From assembly GCA_017442155.1 (NCBI GenBank), contig JAFSAU010000044.1, positions 1 through 64,000 on the forward strand: a stretch of 64,000 bases of DNA. Direction: 5' to 3'. The position numbers were made by a program, and so were the translations under genes. The DNA comes from Clostridia bacterium (GTDB taxonomy: Bacteria > Bacillota > Clostridia > UMGS1883 > UMGS1540). Below the pieces are notes generated by a model that did not search any database, was not told where the DNA came from, and was given only the letters and a program-made list of their open reading frames with translations. Of this stretch, positions 44,515 through 54,991 are shown piece after piece; within the stretch, counting starts at the first letter, position 1; every line of letters begins with the position of its first letter.

Positions 44515-45984
44515 ATGAACCCAATAGATATCGGTACGAGAAGAGAGCCTTTCTGGGACACTTTTCTTGCAGACGAGGAAAAGACAACCGCGTGTCTTCG
44601 TGTAAATCACCCGACCTTTTGCGATTCACTATTGGAACTCGGAGAAGAATTTGATGAAACTTGCAATGAAAAAATGAGTATCAGCTATCCGATTCTTGTT
44701 CGGGGCGAGGACACATGGCGGCTTTACTACCACCCATGCCGCACGGAGGAAGGGTGGAGGGCGCGCGGCGGCGATTTTGCGCAGATGATGCTTTGCGTGC
44801 TGGAAAGCCGGGACGGCATTTCGTGGAAACGACCCGTACTTGATAATTTCAAAGAGCGATACGGAAGAGCGACGAACATCGTATTTGATGAGTTGAATGA
44901 CGGAATCTTTATATTTTACGATGAAAATCCCGCATGCCCGCCCGAAGAAAAATATAAAGGCCTTGTTTGCCGCGTGGAGCGAAAAGAGGATGGAAAGCTT
45001 ATAAAAAGGTGGCTGCATTGTTACACTTCGGCAGACGGCCTTACGTTTTCCGAAGGCTATCCCATCCATTACGGCTATCCCGTAAACGATGGAGCAAAAT
45101 ACGATTCTCTGAATATTCCCCTTTGGCTGGGAGACAGATATATTTTGTATTATCGCTGGTATGATGAAACGCCAGAAAGAAGCATCCGTATGGTGCGGTA
45201 CGCCTATTCCGAGGATTTTCACACCTGGCACGAGGGTGGTACATTATCCTTTCATGACGAAAAGATATATCAGCTCTATACAAATCAGGTAATGCGTTAT
45301 GAAAGAGCACCGCATATGTTTATAGGGCTTCCAACGAGATATATAGAAAGAACAGCGTATACGCCAAACATGGAGCAGATGGCGGCATATCCTGTGAAAA
45401 AAGCAGCATCTGATGAGAATCCGCCGGAAACCTTAAGGAGCGGACTTGCCGTAACGGATTGTCTCTTTATGAGTAGCCGCGACGGGGAAAACTGGAACCG
45501 TTTTTGCGAAGCGTTTATGACGCCCGGCTTTGAAAACCCTGATAACTGGGTGTACGGCGATTGCTATCCGAGTTATGGTTTTATGGATATTGGTGATGAA
45601 AATTATTATTTCTTCACTATAGACAAACATAGAACGCCTGATAAGCCAAAGCCTTTGCATCGTTGGAAAATACGGAAGGATGGCTTTGCATACTTTGAAG
45701 CGGATGATGACGGTGCAGTATTTGTGACAAATCCCATCTCCTTTGACGGCAAAAAGCTGCATCTGAATTTTGAAACGTCTGCCGCAGGCAGCATTTATGT
45801 AGACCTTTTGGACGCGGACGGAAACGAAATCGAAGGCAAGACAAGCTTTGAGATTTTCGGCAATGCCATAGACCGTGAAGTGTATTTTGCGGACGGTTCT
45901 GATTTTTCGGAATATGCAGGAAAACCCGTTCGTCTTCGCTTCCGGATGCAGGATGCAAGGCTGTATTCCATGAAATTTGAATAA
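44515..45984 (+). CDS. Predicted beta-propeller glycoside hydrolase-like protein
   Basis: 489-aa cytoplasmic protein (no signal peptide). Repeated propeller-type strands of the form W-RLYYHP, LESRDGISWKRP, YTSADGLTFSEG, YSEDFHTWHEGG and SSRDGENWNRF are typical of five-bladed GH32/43/130-like folds, with a C-terminal beta-sandwich (about 410-489: KLHLNFETSAAGSIYVDLLDADG). Acidic residues in FYDENPA and DGAKYDSLNIP could be catalytic. I do not recognise the exact family. AAAGGAGG precedes the start. First gene of the operon with the secreted proteins, so it may process an imported oligosaccharide. Confidence 0.65.
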   Translation: MNPIDIGTRREPFWDTFLADEEKTTACLRVNHPTFCDSLLELGEEFDETCNEKMSISYPILVRGEDTWRLYYHPCRTEEGWRARGGDFAQMMLCVLESRDGISWKRPVLDNFKERYGRATNIVFDELNDGIFIFYDENPACPPEEKYKGLVCRVERKEDGKLIKRWLHCYTSADGLTFSEGYPIHYGYPVNDGAKYDSLNIPLWLGDRYILYYRWYDETPERSIRMVRYAYSEDFHTWHEGGTLSFHDEKIYQLYTNQVMRYERAPHMFIGLPTRYIERTAYTPNMEQMAAYPVKKAASDENPPETLRSGLAVTDCLFMSSRDGENWNRFCEAFMTPGFENPDNWVYGDCYPSYGFMDIGDENYYFFTIDKHRTPDKPKPLHRWKIRKDGFAYFEADDDGAVFVTNPISFDGKKLHLNFETSAAGSIYVDLLDADGNEIEGKTSFEIFGNAIDREVYFADGSDFSEYAGKPVRLRFRMQDARLYSMKFE

Positions 45985-46062
45985 GACGCTAAAATGTATA
46001 ATATGTACCCAAACGGCGGAGCCCGTTTACATATATTAATTTTTTTGAAAGGTGGAAAACAC

Positions 46063-47640
46063 ATGAAAAGAAAACTTTTGGCAATGGCGATTATGCTGTC
46101 CCTGGCTTTAGGGATGGCGGCAATTCCCACAGCGGCCGAGTCGGCGGCAAACGACCTGCTTTTAGGAACAGGCGATTTTGAAACAGAAAATGTTGCTGTT
46201 GGTTGGAACAGTAGTCTGGAAGCGGTAAACGATGCAGATGGCGCAAAGAGTGGTTCTGTTTATCTTGCCGTACCGGAAGGTGCTGCAGAAGATACGGTTT
46301 ACGGTGCAAGTGTATCACTTCCCGTAAAGGCGGATACAGGCTATACACTTTCTTTCTGGGTAAAGTGTGGCAGCACGAAAAGTGGCAGAGTGTTGATTCG
46401 AAGTAACGTGGGTGGACAGCAGTACAGCATGGCTGAAACCTCCCGTTCCATTTTAGGCGATGATATTACCGTTCGCTTCGGTAATACAGTTCCTGAAGGA
46501 GCAACCGTTTCTCCCTGGCGCGAGGTGAAGAGAAGCTTTGTTACAGCACCGGAGACTGACTCGCTTCTTTTGCAATTTTACACGGAGTATGAAACCGGTT
46601 ATAATGACCTTAAACTGTGCCTCGACAACGTAAAATTAACAGAAGGCGTAGAAAATCTTCTGATGAACGGGGAGATGAATTCCTATACTGCTAGATATAA
46701 TGATACCAAATATGGTGACGTGCCAATGGCTGACAATTGGACCGTGTATCAGACCTCAGATGGCGGCTGGAATAAAGTTTTAGAAGATCCTAACGACGTC
46801 GGTAGCGGCAATATGGTTTTGCAAGCAGGCAAATATTCACAGGTTTATCAGCAGAATGTTCCTCTTGCGGCCGGACAGTATAAAATGTCCTTCCGTTACC
46901 GTGCTACCTATCAATACTCACACCCCGGCCCTTCAGCCGGCTGTATTCTGCAGGAAAACTATTATTTCTTCGGTTCGAGTAATACAAACGGTGCAAAACC
47001 CTGCTTCCGTGATTATGTAGGCGTAAAGCCCCAGTCTCAAGCTGAGGATTATTTATGGATGGAATACGTTGTATATTTCACTGTACCGGAGGATGGTTAT
47101 TATGCTGTCGGCGTAGGGGAAAGATGGGTTGTCAGCGGATTGATGTATGACGATATTGTACTTTTGCCTGCAGAAGAAAATACGGTAACATATGTTAACC
47201 CGCAGTTTGCTTCCGTTGCAGGACCGGGGACAACAACTTATGCTCCTGTTGGTAATATTACAAGCATGCGTGGTAATAAAGTGGCTTCCGTCACAGGCGG
47301 CACTAAGTCCGGAGATGCATACAATTTAACAGCGATTGGACATTATCTTGCTGAAAATGTGGATGCTACGGAAGAATTTACATTGTTGACCGCTGTTTAC
47401 AAAAAGGATAAGGAAACACAGAAGATTTCTCTTTATAGCATCAATCTTGAAGATGGGGAATCGGCTCCTGTTACTAATACCACGACAGAGGGCTATCCGA
47501 AGCATAATTCCGAAAATATTATGGTAAACTTCTCTGTTCCTGCAGAGGACGATACCTATACCTATGAAGTAAAGAGCTTTATGTGGTCTTCTGTCAGCGG
47601 CATGAAACCCGTCAGCGAAGCATTTGAGCTTACATACTAA
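46063..47640 (+). CDS. Secreted protein with two carbohydrate-binding-like modules
   Basis: 525-aa exported protein. A signal peptide (residues about 1-27, MKRKLLAMAIMLSLALGMAA followed by AIPTAAES) precedes two jelly-roll modules of the CBM_4_9 type. The first is about 30-200 (LLLGTGDFETENVAVGWN ... LCLDNVKLTEG) and the second about 205-375 (LLMNGEMNS ... YDDIVLLPAEE); a further beta domain follows to the end. No catalytic domain is visible, so it may capture glycan at the surface. Start at the ATG at 46063 after AAAGGTGG; the open frame extends upstream to 45994 without a ribosome site. Confidence 0.75.
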   Translation: MKRKLLAMAIMLSLALGMAAIPTAAESAANDLLLGTGDFETENVAVGWNSSLEAVNDADGAKSGSVYLAVPEGAAEDTVYGASVSLPVKADTGYTLSFWVKCGSTKSGRVLIRSNVGGQQYSMAETSRSILGDDITVRFGNTVPEGATVSPWREVKRSFVTAPETDSLLLQFYTEYETGYNDLKLCLDNVKLTEGVENLLMNGEMNSYTARYNDTKYGDVPMADNWTVYQTSDGGWNKVLEDPNDVGSGNMVLQAGKYSQVYQQNVPLAAGQYKMSFRYRATYQYSHPGPSAGCILQENYYFFGSSNTNGAKPCFRDYVGVKPQSQAEDYLWMEYVVYFTVPEDGYYAVGVGERWVVSGLMYDDIVLLPAEENTVTYVNPQFASVAGPGTTTYAPVGNITSMRGNKVASVTGGTKSGDAYNLTAIGHYLAENVDATEEFTLLTAVYKKDKETQKISLYSINLEDGESAPVTNTTTEGYPKHNSENIMVNFSVPAEDDTYTYEVKSFMWSSVSGMKPVSEAFELTY

Positions 47641-47660
47641 TTTTTGAACAGGAGAAAAAT

Positions 47661-50600
47661 ATGCGAAAAATAACTTTACGAACTCTTGCACTTTTACTTG
47701 TTTTTTCGCTGTGGACTGTAATGCTTCCTGTTTCGGCAGCCAAGGAGGGGGATTCTATCCCCCTCTTAAATGCCGGCTTTGAGGAGGCAACGGAAAGTGA
47801 AAATCCCGGTTGGAGCTATATCTCTGACCACAAAAATACGATAGATACAAGCTACAGCAAAAGCGGTAAAAACTCACTTAAAATAGATAACATACCAAAC
47901 AGACAGTGTTGGGCGGCACAAACGGTGTATGTGGATAAAGCAGGGCTCATTCCCGGCGCCATGTACGAGGTCGGCGCATGGATTTCTACAGACCTTACTA
48001 CCATCGGCGGTGCAGGTGCCGGGTTTAAGATTGAAATGTATAGAGCGGACGGGTCAGGCATTGCAGGCACGGATACTGCCAATACCAAGGGTATTAATTT
48101 TAACACTCTCAGGCAATGGAATTATGCATCTCATTTCTTTCAGCTGCATCCGGAAACAGGTTATATAAAGATCTATATCCGTACATATGGTGAAGGCGTT
48201 GCATGGTATGATGATGTAACCTTAAAGCTTTCCGGCGGACCCGAGCCGTACAGCTATTTTGCAGACCATGTGTTCCACTATCCTGATGAAAAAGAGGGGA
48301 ATGCCTATGTTTATCTCGATTCCTATTATGCAGAGGACAGCGAGGAAGCAAAAAGCGTTATGGGCAGATTTACTTTCTATGATGTGGACGGCGTGACGGT
48401 GCTGGATAAAAAGGAAAATGTGAAGTTTTCAAATGGGGAAATGAAATATACATATCCTGTTTCTTTAATGAAGGAAAAACAGGTACAGTATCAGCTGAAA
48501 ACAGAACTTGTAAACGGGAATGGCGAAACGATAAACGAATGGATGGAAAATCTGTACGTTTATGACCGCTCATTATGGATGCCCGATAAACGCATGATTA
48601 TAAACGGCGAACGTTTTGATCCTGTAATTGCATACCATGCGGATATTCCTTCGTATGAAGAGATTTCTGCAGGCGGCTTTACGGCGGTGCAAACCGGCGT
48701 AGGTGCTACTGTGGATAAAGCTGTTCGGGATAAATATATGGCAGCTCTGGAAGCAAACGGATTAAAGGGACTTTTTGTTTTGTATCCCGATATGAAGCCG
48801 GCAGCACATCCTGATGTAGTGCATTTCACAAAAGAAATTGTAAATGAGCTTAAGGATGATCCACGCATTTTTGCCTGGGCAGTTATGGATGAACCCCTTG
48901 GTGCCGGTGTTACCCCGGAAAAGAAAAAGATGCTCGAAGAGAGCTATCGAATCATTCGTGATATTGACCCGAATCATCCTGTATATCTGGTAGATTATAA
49001 TAATCATAAGGAGTCTGCCAAATATTGTGATGTATTCTTTGCGGATACATATGCAAGTTCTGAGGACACGGCAAAAATTGTTTCTGATATCAATGAACCG
49101 CTTGCGAGGCAGATAACCCGCACTGCCGTGAATGAGCTGGCAGCCAGTTACAAATCTCAACAGGGAATGCCGTCTTTGAAAACAATGCGCGGAAGCGTAC
49201 TTCGCGGTTTTGAAGCCGGCAACAGCTACGGTACAGGCTTTTATTCCATCGATGATGCCATAGGACATATCCCGGGAGAGGAAAAGGCGGCATTATATAC
49301 ACTGGATATCTGGGAGGACTTTACAAAAATTCTTCTCGAAGATGCCCCGATTCTCTTTGACTATTATGCAGGTTATGAAGGAAAAGATTATACTGTCCTT
49401 AATGAATACAAAGAAGGAAATCCTTGTGAAGAACTCTTGTGGAGAACGTGGTTTACCGATGAAGGAGAGATGTATCTTTTAGCGCATAACAGAAGTTCTG
49501 AAACGGCGGACTTCAATATTCCGCTTGCAAGCGCAAACGGTAAGGTACGAGTAGGTGCTTACACGGCAAAGCCGATAGGCATTACGGCTACAGGCGAGAA
49601 AACGGGCGAGAATACAATTTCCTTTACCCTCGAACAGGAAGAAGCGGCACTTTATAAAATCACGCCTTCGGAGAAAGTGGACTTAAGTCTTATCGATGCA
49701 CCCGCCTTTGATGATATCGATGGCGATTATGCATGGGCAAAAGATGCCATTCTTACGATGCAGGGACACGGCGTTGTGAACGCCAAGGGTGAAAATACAT
49801 TTGCACCCGGTGAAGCTATTACGCGCGGTGACTTTGCAGGCTTCTTAGTTCGCACTTTGGGCTTTACTTCCGACAGCACGGAAAACTTCTCAGATGTTCC
49901 TGCGGAGCGTGAATATGCAAAGGAAATTGCCACAGGAAAAGCAATTGGCGTTTTAAACGGCATCGGCGAAAATCTTTTTAATCCTGAAGCCGCTATCACT
50001 CGTCAGGATATGATGACCATTTGCGCTCGTGGTATGAAAATGGCAGAAAAACTTTCGGCGGCAGACGCTTCCGTACTTGATGCATTCCATGATAAGGCGA
50101 ACGTTGCCGATTATGCCCTTGAAAGCGTATCTTCCATGATTGCAAGCGGCATTATCAAAGGTGATGATGCAGGATACTTAAATCCCACAGGCAATACACG
50201 TCGTGCCGAAGCGGCTGTGATTATGCAGCGGATTTTGCATGCAGAAAAGGTAGCCGTAACGCCTGAAGGAGAAGCGGTCACACCATCCACTCCTTCTGAA
50301 CCCGAAATTCCGAAGGAGGTAATTGAATTTGCGGCACCTTCTGAGGAAGCATTGGCAAAATATAACCGCTCCATTGACCTTCTCAAAGGGCTTGGAACGC
50401 CTGCCATTACGCCGGAGACCTCTATCACAAACGGCGAAGCAGAAGCGGCAGTCTCCGCGGCAATCGGCATGGGCTTTGATGCATTCGGCGAAAACCATAA
50501 GGCACTTACGACCGCAAAGGCTGTGGAAGAAATCGTAAAGCTTCTCGGTTATGAAGTCTATGCACAGCGCGACGGCGGCTTTATGGGTACAGCGGCAAGA

Positions 50601-52766
50601 ATTGATTTAATTCGCGGCATGGATGTTTCTTCGGAATATCTTCGCGGCGGTGAATTTGCCCTTCTTCTCGAGAATGCCTTAGGTATCTATCTTGCTGACC
50701 CCACCAGCTACGGCGAAAGTGCCGATGGCAGATATGTGGAAAGTGAAGATACACTTCTGACCCGTTTCCGTCACCTTACCTTATATAAAGGTGTACTGGA
50801 GCAGAACGAAAACACGGGTCTTGCCCGCGGCAAGGTGGCAGTGGGAACAAACCTTCTTGACGTCGGAGATTCGGATGCGAAGAATTTCATCGGTCAAAAG
50901 GTAGAAGCCTATACCGAAGGGGAAGACAACAAAATTGTCTACATCCGCGCCAATAAAAACGTGAAAACCACCACGGTGGATGCAGAAAAAATCGACCCGG
51001 GCCAGACGGATATGGGCCGCCTTGTTTACGAGGATGAAAATGGACATACAAAATCCATTACCATTTCCGGTGCACAGGTGCTCTACAATGGAAAGTACAA
51101 GACGAATGCTGATGTGAATACGATAACGCCGGCACAAGGGGCTGTAACCCTAATTGAAAACGGCGGCAGCGGTGCGGACTACATTCTGGTGGAAAAATAT
51201 AGTAACTTCATTGTAGACAGTGTTTTTGCAGAAGAAAATAAGATTTTCTTTAAAAACCGTCCAGAACTCATCTGGGATGTTAATGACACTTCAAAACGTC
51301 TTTCCATGCAAGGCGGCAGATTTGACACCCTCACGGAATGGACTGTTCTGTCCCTTTATGAAAGTGAAGATGGTAAAGTGATTCGTGCCATTGTCAGCAC
51401 AAAAACCGCGACAGGAAAGATTGTGGAAATTAGCGATGAGGACGTTACGGTAGGCGAAACGGTCTTTAGTCTTGCGGAAGACGTTTTCGGCACAATCTCT
51501 TTGGGTGAGGAATACACGTTACTGCAGGATGCAAGCGGCAAAATCGCCGGTGTTAATGATGAAATGATAAAGAAAGAGTACGTGTATTATACAACTATGG
51601 CAAAAGGCAAGGGAATGGATGGTAAGGTTTCTCTCCGTATATTTACGAAAGACAACGTCATGGAAGTCAAAGAGGTAAAGGATCCCGTCATGTATAACGG
51701 TTCGCCCATCCCTGCGGCACAGCTTTTGGAAAAGCCGGCACTGATGAGCGGCACAACGCCCATAGGACAGCTTATGGTGATTGAACGTGAAGGTGATTTC
51801 ATTTCTTCCATTGAGACGGCAAAGAACGGAACAAAAATGACAGAGACAGAGCGTCTTTCGGTATTTTCCTATGATGTTGAGATTCCGGACAGAGCCCATG
51901 ACACAGACGCCAAGAGATTATATCAGGGGTTTGATGCCAGAATTCTTGCCGGTAAATATCTTGTGGACAGTGGAATTGTTTATTTCGTAGTGCCGGAAAA
52001 ATATTCCGCAAAGGATTCCGATTATCATGCATACGGATGGAGTAAATTCAAGCATGATGATACCTTTGTAAATTCTGTTATTTATGACATTGATGAAAAT
52101 TACAGCATCGGTGCCATTGTGCAGACAGTTCCGAACTTTGTAGAAGCAGGTGTCACAGGTATCGGCGCGGTGGTTGTCGGAAAAGGAAAAGAAATGAATG
52201 CCGACGGCGAAGTGGTAACGACCCTCAGAGTAAGACGACATGATGAAACCGTTTTGAAATTCCAGTCGGATGATTTTGAAGTTGTGTTCGGAAGTGCGGT
52301 TATGACAAGCTTCCCCGGCGGTGACCCTCAGCATAAAACAGGATGGGGACAGTCGAATACGCCCAAGGATACAATTAGGCCCGATGATTTGAATGTCGGA
52401 GATGTTATTCTTTACAGTGTAAAATCCGGAACGAATGATGTTGTAACAAGCATGCGTGTTTTGTACCGTGCAGGGTACGGTGCAAAGGGTGAAATCAGCC
52501 AGGAAGGTATGGGCCCGAATTACAACTATTCACAGCTCACCTATGCTTGCGGCAAGGTAGAAAAGGTGCTTGACCGTGCCTTTACCATGACGCCGGGACA
52601 GTGGGAACGTCTTTTTGTATTTGCAGGAAACGGGGAACAGGCACCGATTGTTCTGGTTGAAGATGGTGAAGTGAAAAAGGCAACTAAACAGCATATGCGT
52701 GTGGGTGATACCGTCTATGTGCAAAAATACAATCCTTACACGGAAATCATTGTTATCTACAGGTGA
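47661..52766 (+). CDS. Giant secreted protein: CBM, TIM-barrel glycosidase-like, SLH and C-terminal beta-rich domains
   Basis: 1701-aa exported protein. Order: signal peptide (1-27, ending VSA), CBM_4_9-like module (about 30-195), beta linker, TIM-barrel glycosidase-like domain (about 310-600) with FAWAVMDEPLG where a catalytic glutamate would lie, then three SLH repeats (about 680-870: FDDIDGDYAWAKDAILTM, FSDVPAEREYAKEIATG, FHDKANVADYALESV). A Pro/Glu-rich linker and a beta-rich region of about 800 residues follow. SLH repeats normally lie at a terminus and anchor proteins to the cell wall polymer; here they are internal. The repeats suggest an S-layer-anchored polysaccharide-degrading or binding protein. 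Substrate unknown. Confidence 0.75.
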   Translation: MRKITLRTLALLLVFSLWTVMLPVSAAKEGDSIPLLNAGFEEATESENPGWSYISDHKNTIDTSYSKSGKNSLKIDNIPNRQCWAAQTVYVDKAGLIPGAMYEVGAWISTDLTTIGGAGAGFKIEMYRADGSGIAGTDTANTKGINFNTLRQWNYASHFFQLHPETGYIKIYIRTYGEGVAWYDDVTLKLSGGPEPYSYFADHVFHYPDEKEGNAYVYLDSYYAEDSEEAKSVMGRFTFYDVDGVTVLDKKENVKFSNGEMKYTYPVSLMKEKQVQYQLKTELVNGNGETINEWMENLYVYDRSLWMPDKRMIINGERFDPVIAYHADIPSYEEISAGGFTAVQTGVGATVDKAVRDKYMAALEANGLKGLFVLYPDMKPAAHPDVVHFTKEIVNELKDDPRIFAWAVMDEPLGAGVTPEKKKMLEESYRIIRDIDPNHPVYLVDYNNHKESAKYCDVFFADTYASSEDTAKIVSDINEPLARQITRTAVNELAASYKSQQGMPSLKTMRGSVLRGFEAGNSYGTGFYSIDDAIGHIPGEEKAALYTLDIWEDFTKILLEDAPILFDYYAGYEGKDYTVLNEYKEGNPCEELLWRTWFTDEGEMYLLAHNRSSETADFNIPLASANGKVRVGAYTAKPIGITATGEKTGENTISFTLEQEEAALYKITPSEKVDLSLIDAPAFDDIDGDYAWAKDAILTMQGHGVVNAKGENTFAPGEAITRGDFAGFLVRTLGFTSDSTENFSDVPAEREYAKEIATGKAIGVLNGIGENLFNPEAAITRQDMMTICARGMKMAEKLSAADASVLDAFHDKANVADYALESVSSMIASGIIKGDDAGYLNPTGNTRRAEAAVIMQRILHAEKVAVTPEGEAVTPSTPSEPEIPKEVIEFAAPSEEALAKYNRSIDLLKGLGTPAITPETSITNGEAEAAVSAAIGMGFDAFGENHKALTTAKAVEEIVKLLGYEVYAQRDGGFMGTAARIDLIRGMDVSSEYLRGGEFALLLENALGIYLADPTSYGESADGRYVESEDTLLTRFRHLTLYKGVLEQNENTGLARGKVAVGTNLLDVGDSDAKNFIGQKVEAYTEGEDNKIVYIRANKNVKTTTVDAEKIDPGQTDMGRLVYEDENGHTKSITISGAQVLYNGKYKTNADVNTITPAQGAVTLIENGGSGADYILVEKYSNFIVDSVFAEENKIFFKNRPELIWDVNDTSKRLSMQGGRFDTLTEWTVLSLYESEDGKVIRAIVSTKTATGKIVEISDEDVTVGETVFSLAEDVFGTISLGEEYTLLQDASGKIAGVNDEMIKKEYVYYTTMAKGKGMDGKVSLRIFTKDNVMEVKEVKDPVMYNGSPIPAAQLLEKPALMSGTTPIGQLMVIEREGDFISSIETAKNGTKMTETERLSVFSYDVEIPDRAHDTDAKRLYQGFDARILAGKYLVDSGIVYFVVPEKYSAKDSDYHAYGWSKFKHDDTFVNSVIYDIDENYSIGAIVQTVPNFVEAGVTGIGAVVVGKGKEMNADGEVVTTLRVRRHDETVLKFQSDDFEVVFGSAVMTSFPGGDPQHKTGWGQSNTPKDTIRPDDLNVGDVILYSVKSGTNDVVTSMRVLYRAGYGAKGEISQEGMGPNYNYSQLTYACGKVEKVLDRAFTMTPGQWERLFVFAGNGEQAPIVLVEDGEVKKATKQHMRVGDTVYVQKYNPYTEIIVIYR

Positions 52767-52771
52767 ACGGT

Positions 52772-54979
52772 ATGAAGAAATGCTTTGCATTGACGCTTGT
52801 ATTGATGATGCTTGTTTTACTGTGTCCGTCGCTTTCAGCGGCGGACACAGGCAATCTCCTTGTAAACGGGGATTTTGAAAACGGTTCCTCCAGTTGGGGA
52901 CATATAAATGGAAACTTCAGTACAATTACAAACGAATCCGTAGGCGGTAATACGGGGAATAAGCTAAAGCTTACAAGAACAAGCACGGAAAGCTCGGACT
53001 GGGTCTATCAGCGGCTTCTTCCGCCCAAATACACACCCGGGGCTACATATTATGCAAAATTTGATTTTTGCGGCGACCTTTCCGGAAGCGGCGGACTGAT
53101 TCTGCAGATGAAATACTATAAGACAAACAGCCCGGAATACCGTGACATCAGTGCCGGATCTAAGCTTAATACAAACGGAAAGTGGAACACAGTCACGCTT
53201 GATTTTACTGTACCCGAGGATTGCAATGAAGAGATGCGCCTTTGGATTCGGCTGTACGGTGCTGCTACAGTATATGTAGACAACGTAGAACTCTATGAAA
53301 CGGCGGGACCGGATGCGTACTTTTTAAATAACAGTACGGTTTTTCATTATGACGGCAAGGAAACGGGAACCCTTTCAGCACGGCTTTTTTCTTTTTATGA
53401 TGAAACACATTTTGCGGCGAAAAGCCTGGTGACCTTTTCGCTCTCGGATAAAGAAAAGGAACTTAAAAAAGTTACACTTCCTTTTACCGGCAGAATAGCA
53501 GAATTTCATTATAAAGCAGGCGATTACCTTTCGGAAGCGAGAAAGGAATGTACCTATGCTATTCGTGTGCATTCGCCGGAAGGCGAACTGCTGAAAGAAC
53601 GAACCGGTACGCTGTACCTTGTGCCTCGCCCTTCACGGCTTGACGAAACCGGAAATTATATTATAAACGGTGAAGTTTTCAACCCCGTATTCGGCTATCA
53701 CGTCTCAACGCCTTCGGACGATGCGGCAGATGAGGATAATGCGTATAAAGCCGCAAAAGAAGCGGGTCTCAATGTTGTGATGGTTACCATGACATACAGC
53801 CGCTGGCTTACGGGGCGAAATCAAGTCAATCATGTTTTAAAGCAGCTTGATAAATATGATTTGTACGGCATTTTCTGCCTCTATGATTCCGTTTCAGATT
53901 ATGAAAACGGCGGAACGAAATTACTTACCGCAGGACATCCGAACGAAATTGCAAACACAAGAGCCATGGCAGAAAATCTTGCCAATGAAAAGCGCGTATT
54001 TGCTTGGGCATTGATGGATGAACCCTTCGGGAAAGAAATATCACCGGAGCGAGAAGCGGAGCTTGAGCTTGCCTATAAAGAAATTCGGGCAAGAGATACG
54101 ATGCATCCGATTTATTGTGTCGATTACGAAAAAGGTAGTTTTTATGCAGACATAAAATACTGTGACATATTTGCACCAGATCCGTACTCGCCTACGCAGA
54201 CATATGTTTCGGATATGATGCAGTATGCCATGGAAGTGGCTGAGCCGCAAAACAAACCTGTATATGCAGTTTTGGGGACGTATACACGGCCAAACAGTAC
54301 TCCGACCACCCCGGAGCTTGTGCGACATCATATTTACCAGGCACTTTTTGCAGGCGCAAAAGGCATTGGGTATTACAGCTTTGACGAATGCGGCGAGACA
54401 GGAAAAGAAGTCCTTTGGAAAACAGACCTTTTTGAAGGGATTGTGCAAATCGGAAAAGAGCTGCCGATTCTTTTTGAAACGATGGTCGGAAAGCCATATA
54501 CAGAAGTGAAAAATGATCAATATATTATGCGAACCTATGCGAACGGGAAAACAGCTATTCTGTCTCTTGCCACAGACAGTCCGAAAATTGCACTCGAAAA
54601 ATATCGCGGCGTTCGTGCACTATCGGGAGAGTCAGGGGTGCTTCTGCGTGACAAGGAATCGTATTTCCTTCTTCTGGGGCAATTTACGGCGGCACTCTTT
54701 GAATATACGTCCCCCATACAGGTCTGGAAGGACGGCGTAGAAACAAACAAGCTTTCCGACGGTACATATTCCGTAACGCATGTGTCGGGAAGTACGGATT
54801 TATACATTGCACTATATGCCGCGGAAAGCGGAGAACTTGTAAAGCTTTATGTAGCGAAAAATAAGGCAGGCGGTTCGATGAAGCTGACCGTACCGTCCGA
54901 AGGACAATACAAAATGAAGGTATTTGCTTTTTCACCGGGTACACTGCTCCCTGTGGCAAAGGCAGTTACCCTGCAGTAG
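52772..54979 (+). CDS. Secreted CBM and TIM-barrel glycosidase-like protein
   Basis: 735-aa exported protein with the same N-terminal plan as its neighbour: signal peptide (1-26, ending LSAADTG), CBM_4_9-like module (about 27-185: LLVNGDFENGSSSWG), beta linker, and a TIM-barrel domain (about 290-600) with the parallel motif FAWALMDEPFG and YYSFDECGETG. It lacks SLH repeats, so it may be released or held by other means. The start at 52772 has AGGTGA 5 nt upstream, overlapping the end of the preceding gene. A GTG at 52763 is a possible alternative. The shared domain plan points to gene duplication. Confidence 0.75.
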   Translation: MKKCFALTLVLMMLVLLCPSLSAADTGNLLVNGDFENGSSSWGHINGNFSTITNESVGGNTGNKLKLTRTSTESSDWVYQRLLPPKYTPGATYYAKFDFCGDLSGSGGLILQMKYYKTNSPEYRDISAGSKLNTNGKWNTVTLDFTVPEDCNEEMRLWIRLYGAATVYVDNVELYETAGPDAYFLNNSTVFHYDGKETGTLSARLFSFYDETHFAAKSLVTFSLSDKEKELKKVTLPFTGRIAEFHYKAGDYLSEARKECTYAIRVHSPEGELLKERTGTLYLVPRPSRLDETGNYIINGEVFNPVFGYHVSTPSDDAADEDNAYKAAKEAGLNVVMVTMTYSRWLTGRNQVNHVLKQLDKYDLYGIFCLYDSVSDYENGGTKLLTAGHPNEIANTRAMAENLANEKRVFAWALMDEPFGKEISPEREAELELAYKEIRARDTMHPIYCVDYEKGSFYADIKYCDIFAPDPYSPTQTYVSDMMQYAMEVAEPQNKPVYAVLGTYTRPNSTPTTPELVRHHIYQALFAGAKGIGYYSFDECGETGKEVLWKTDLFEGIVQIGKELPILFETMVGKPYTEVKNDQYIMRTYANGKTAILSLATDSPKIALEKYRGVRALSGESGVLLRDKESYFLLLGQFTAALFEYTSPIQVWKDGVETNKLSDGTYSVTHVSGSTDLYIALYAAESGELVKLYVAKNKAGGSMKLTVPSEGQYKMKVFAFSPGTLLPVAKAVTLQ

Positions 54980-54991
54980 AGAGGATGGAAA

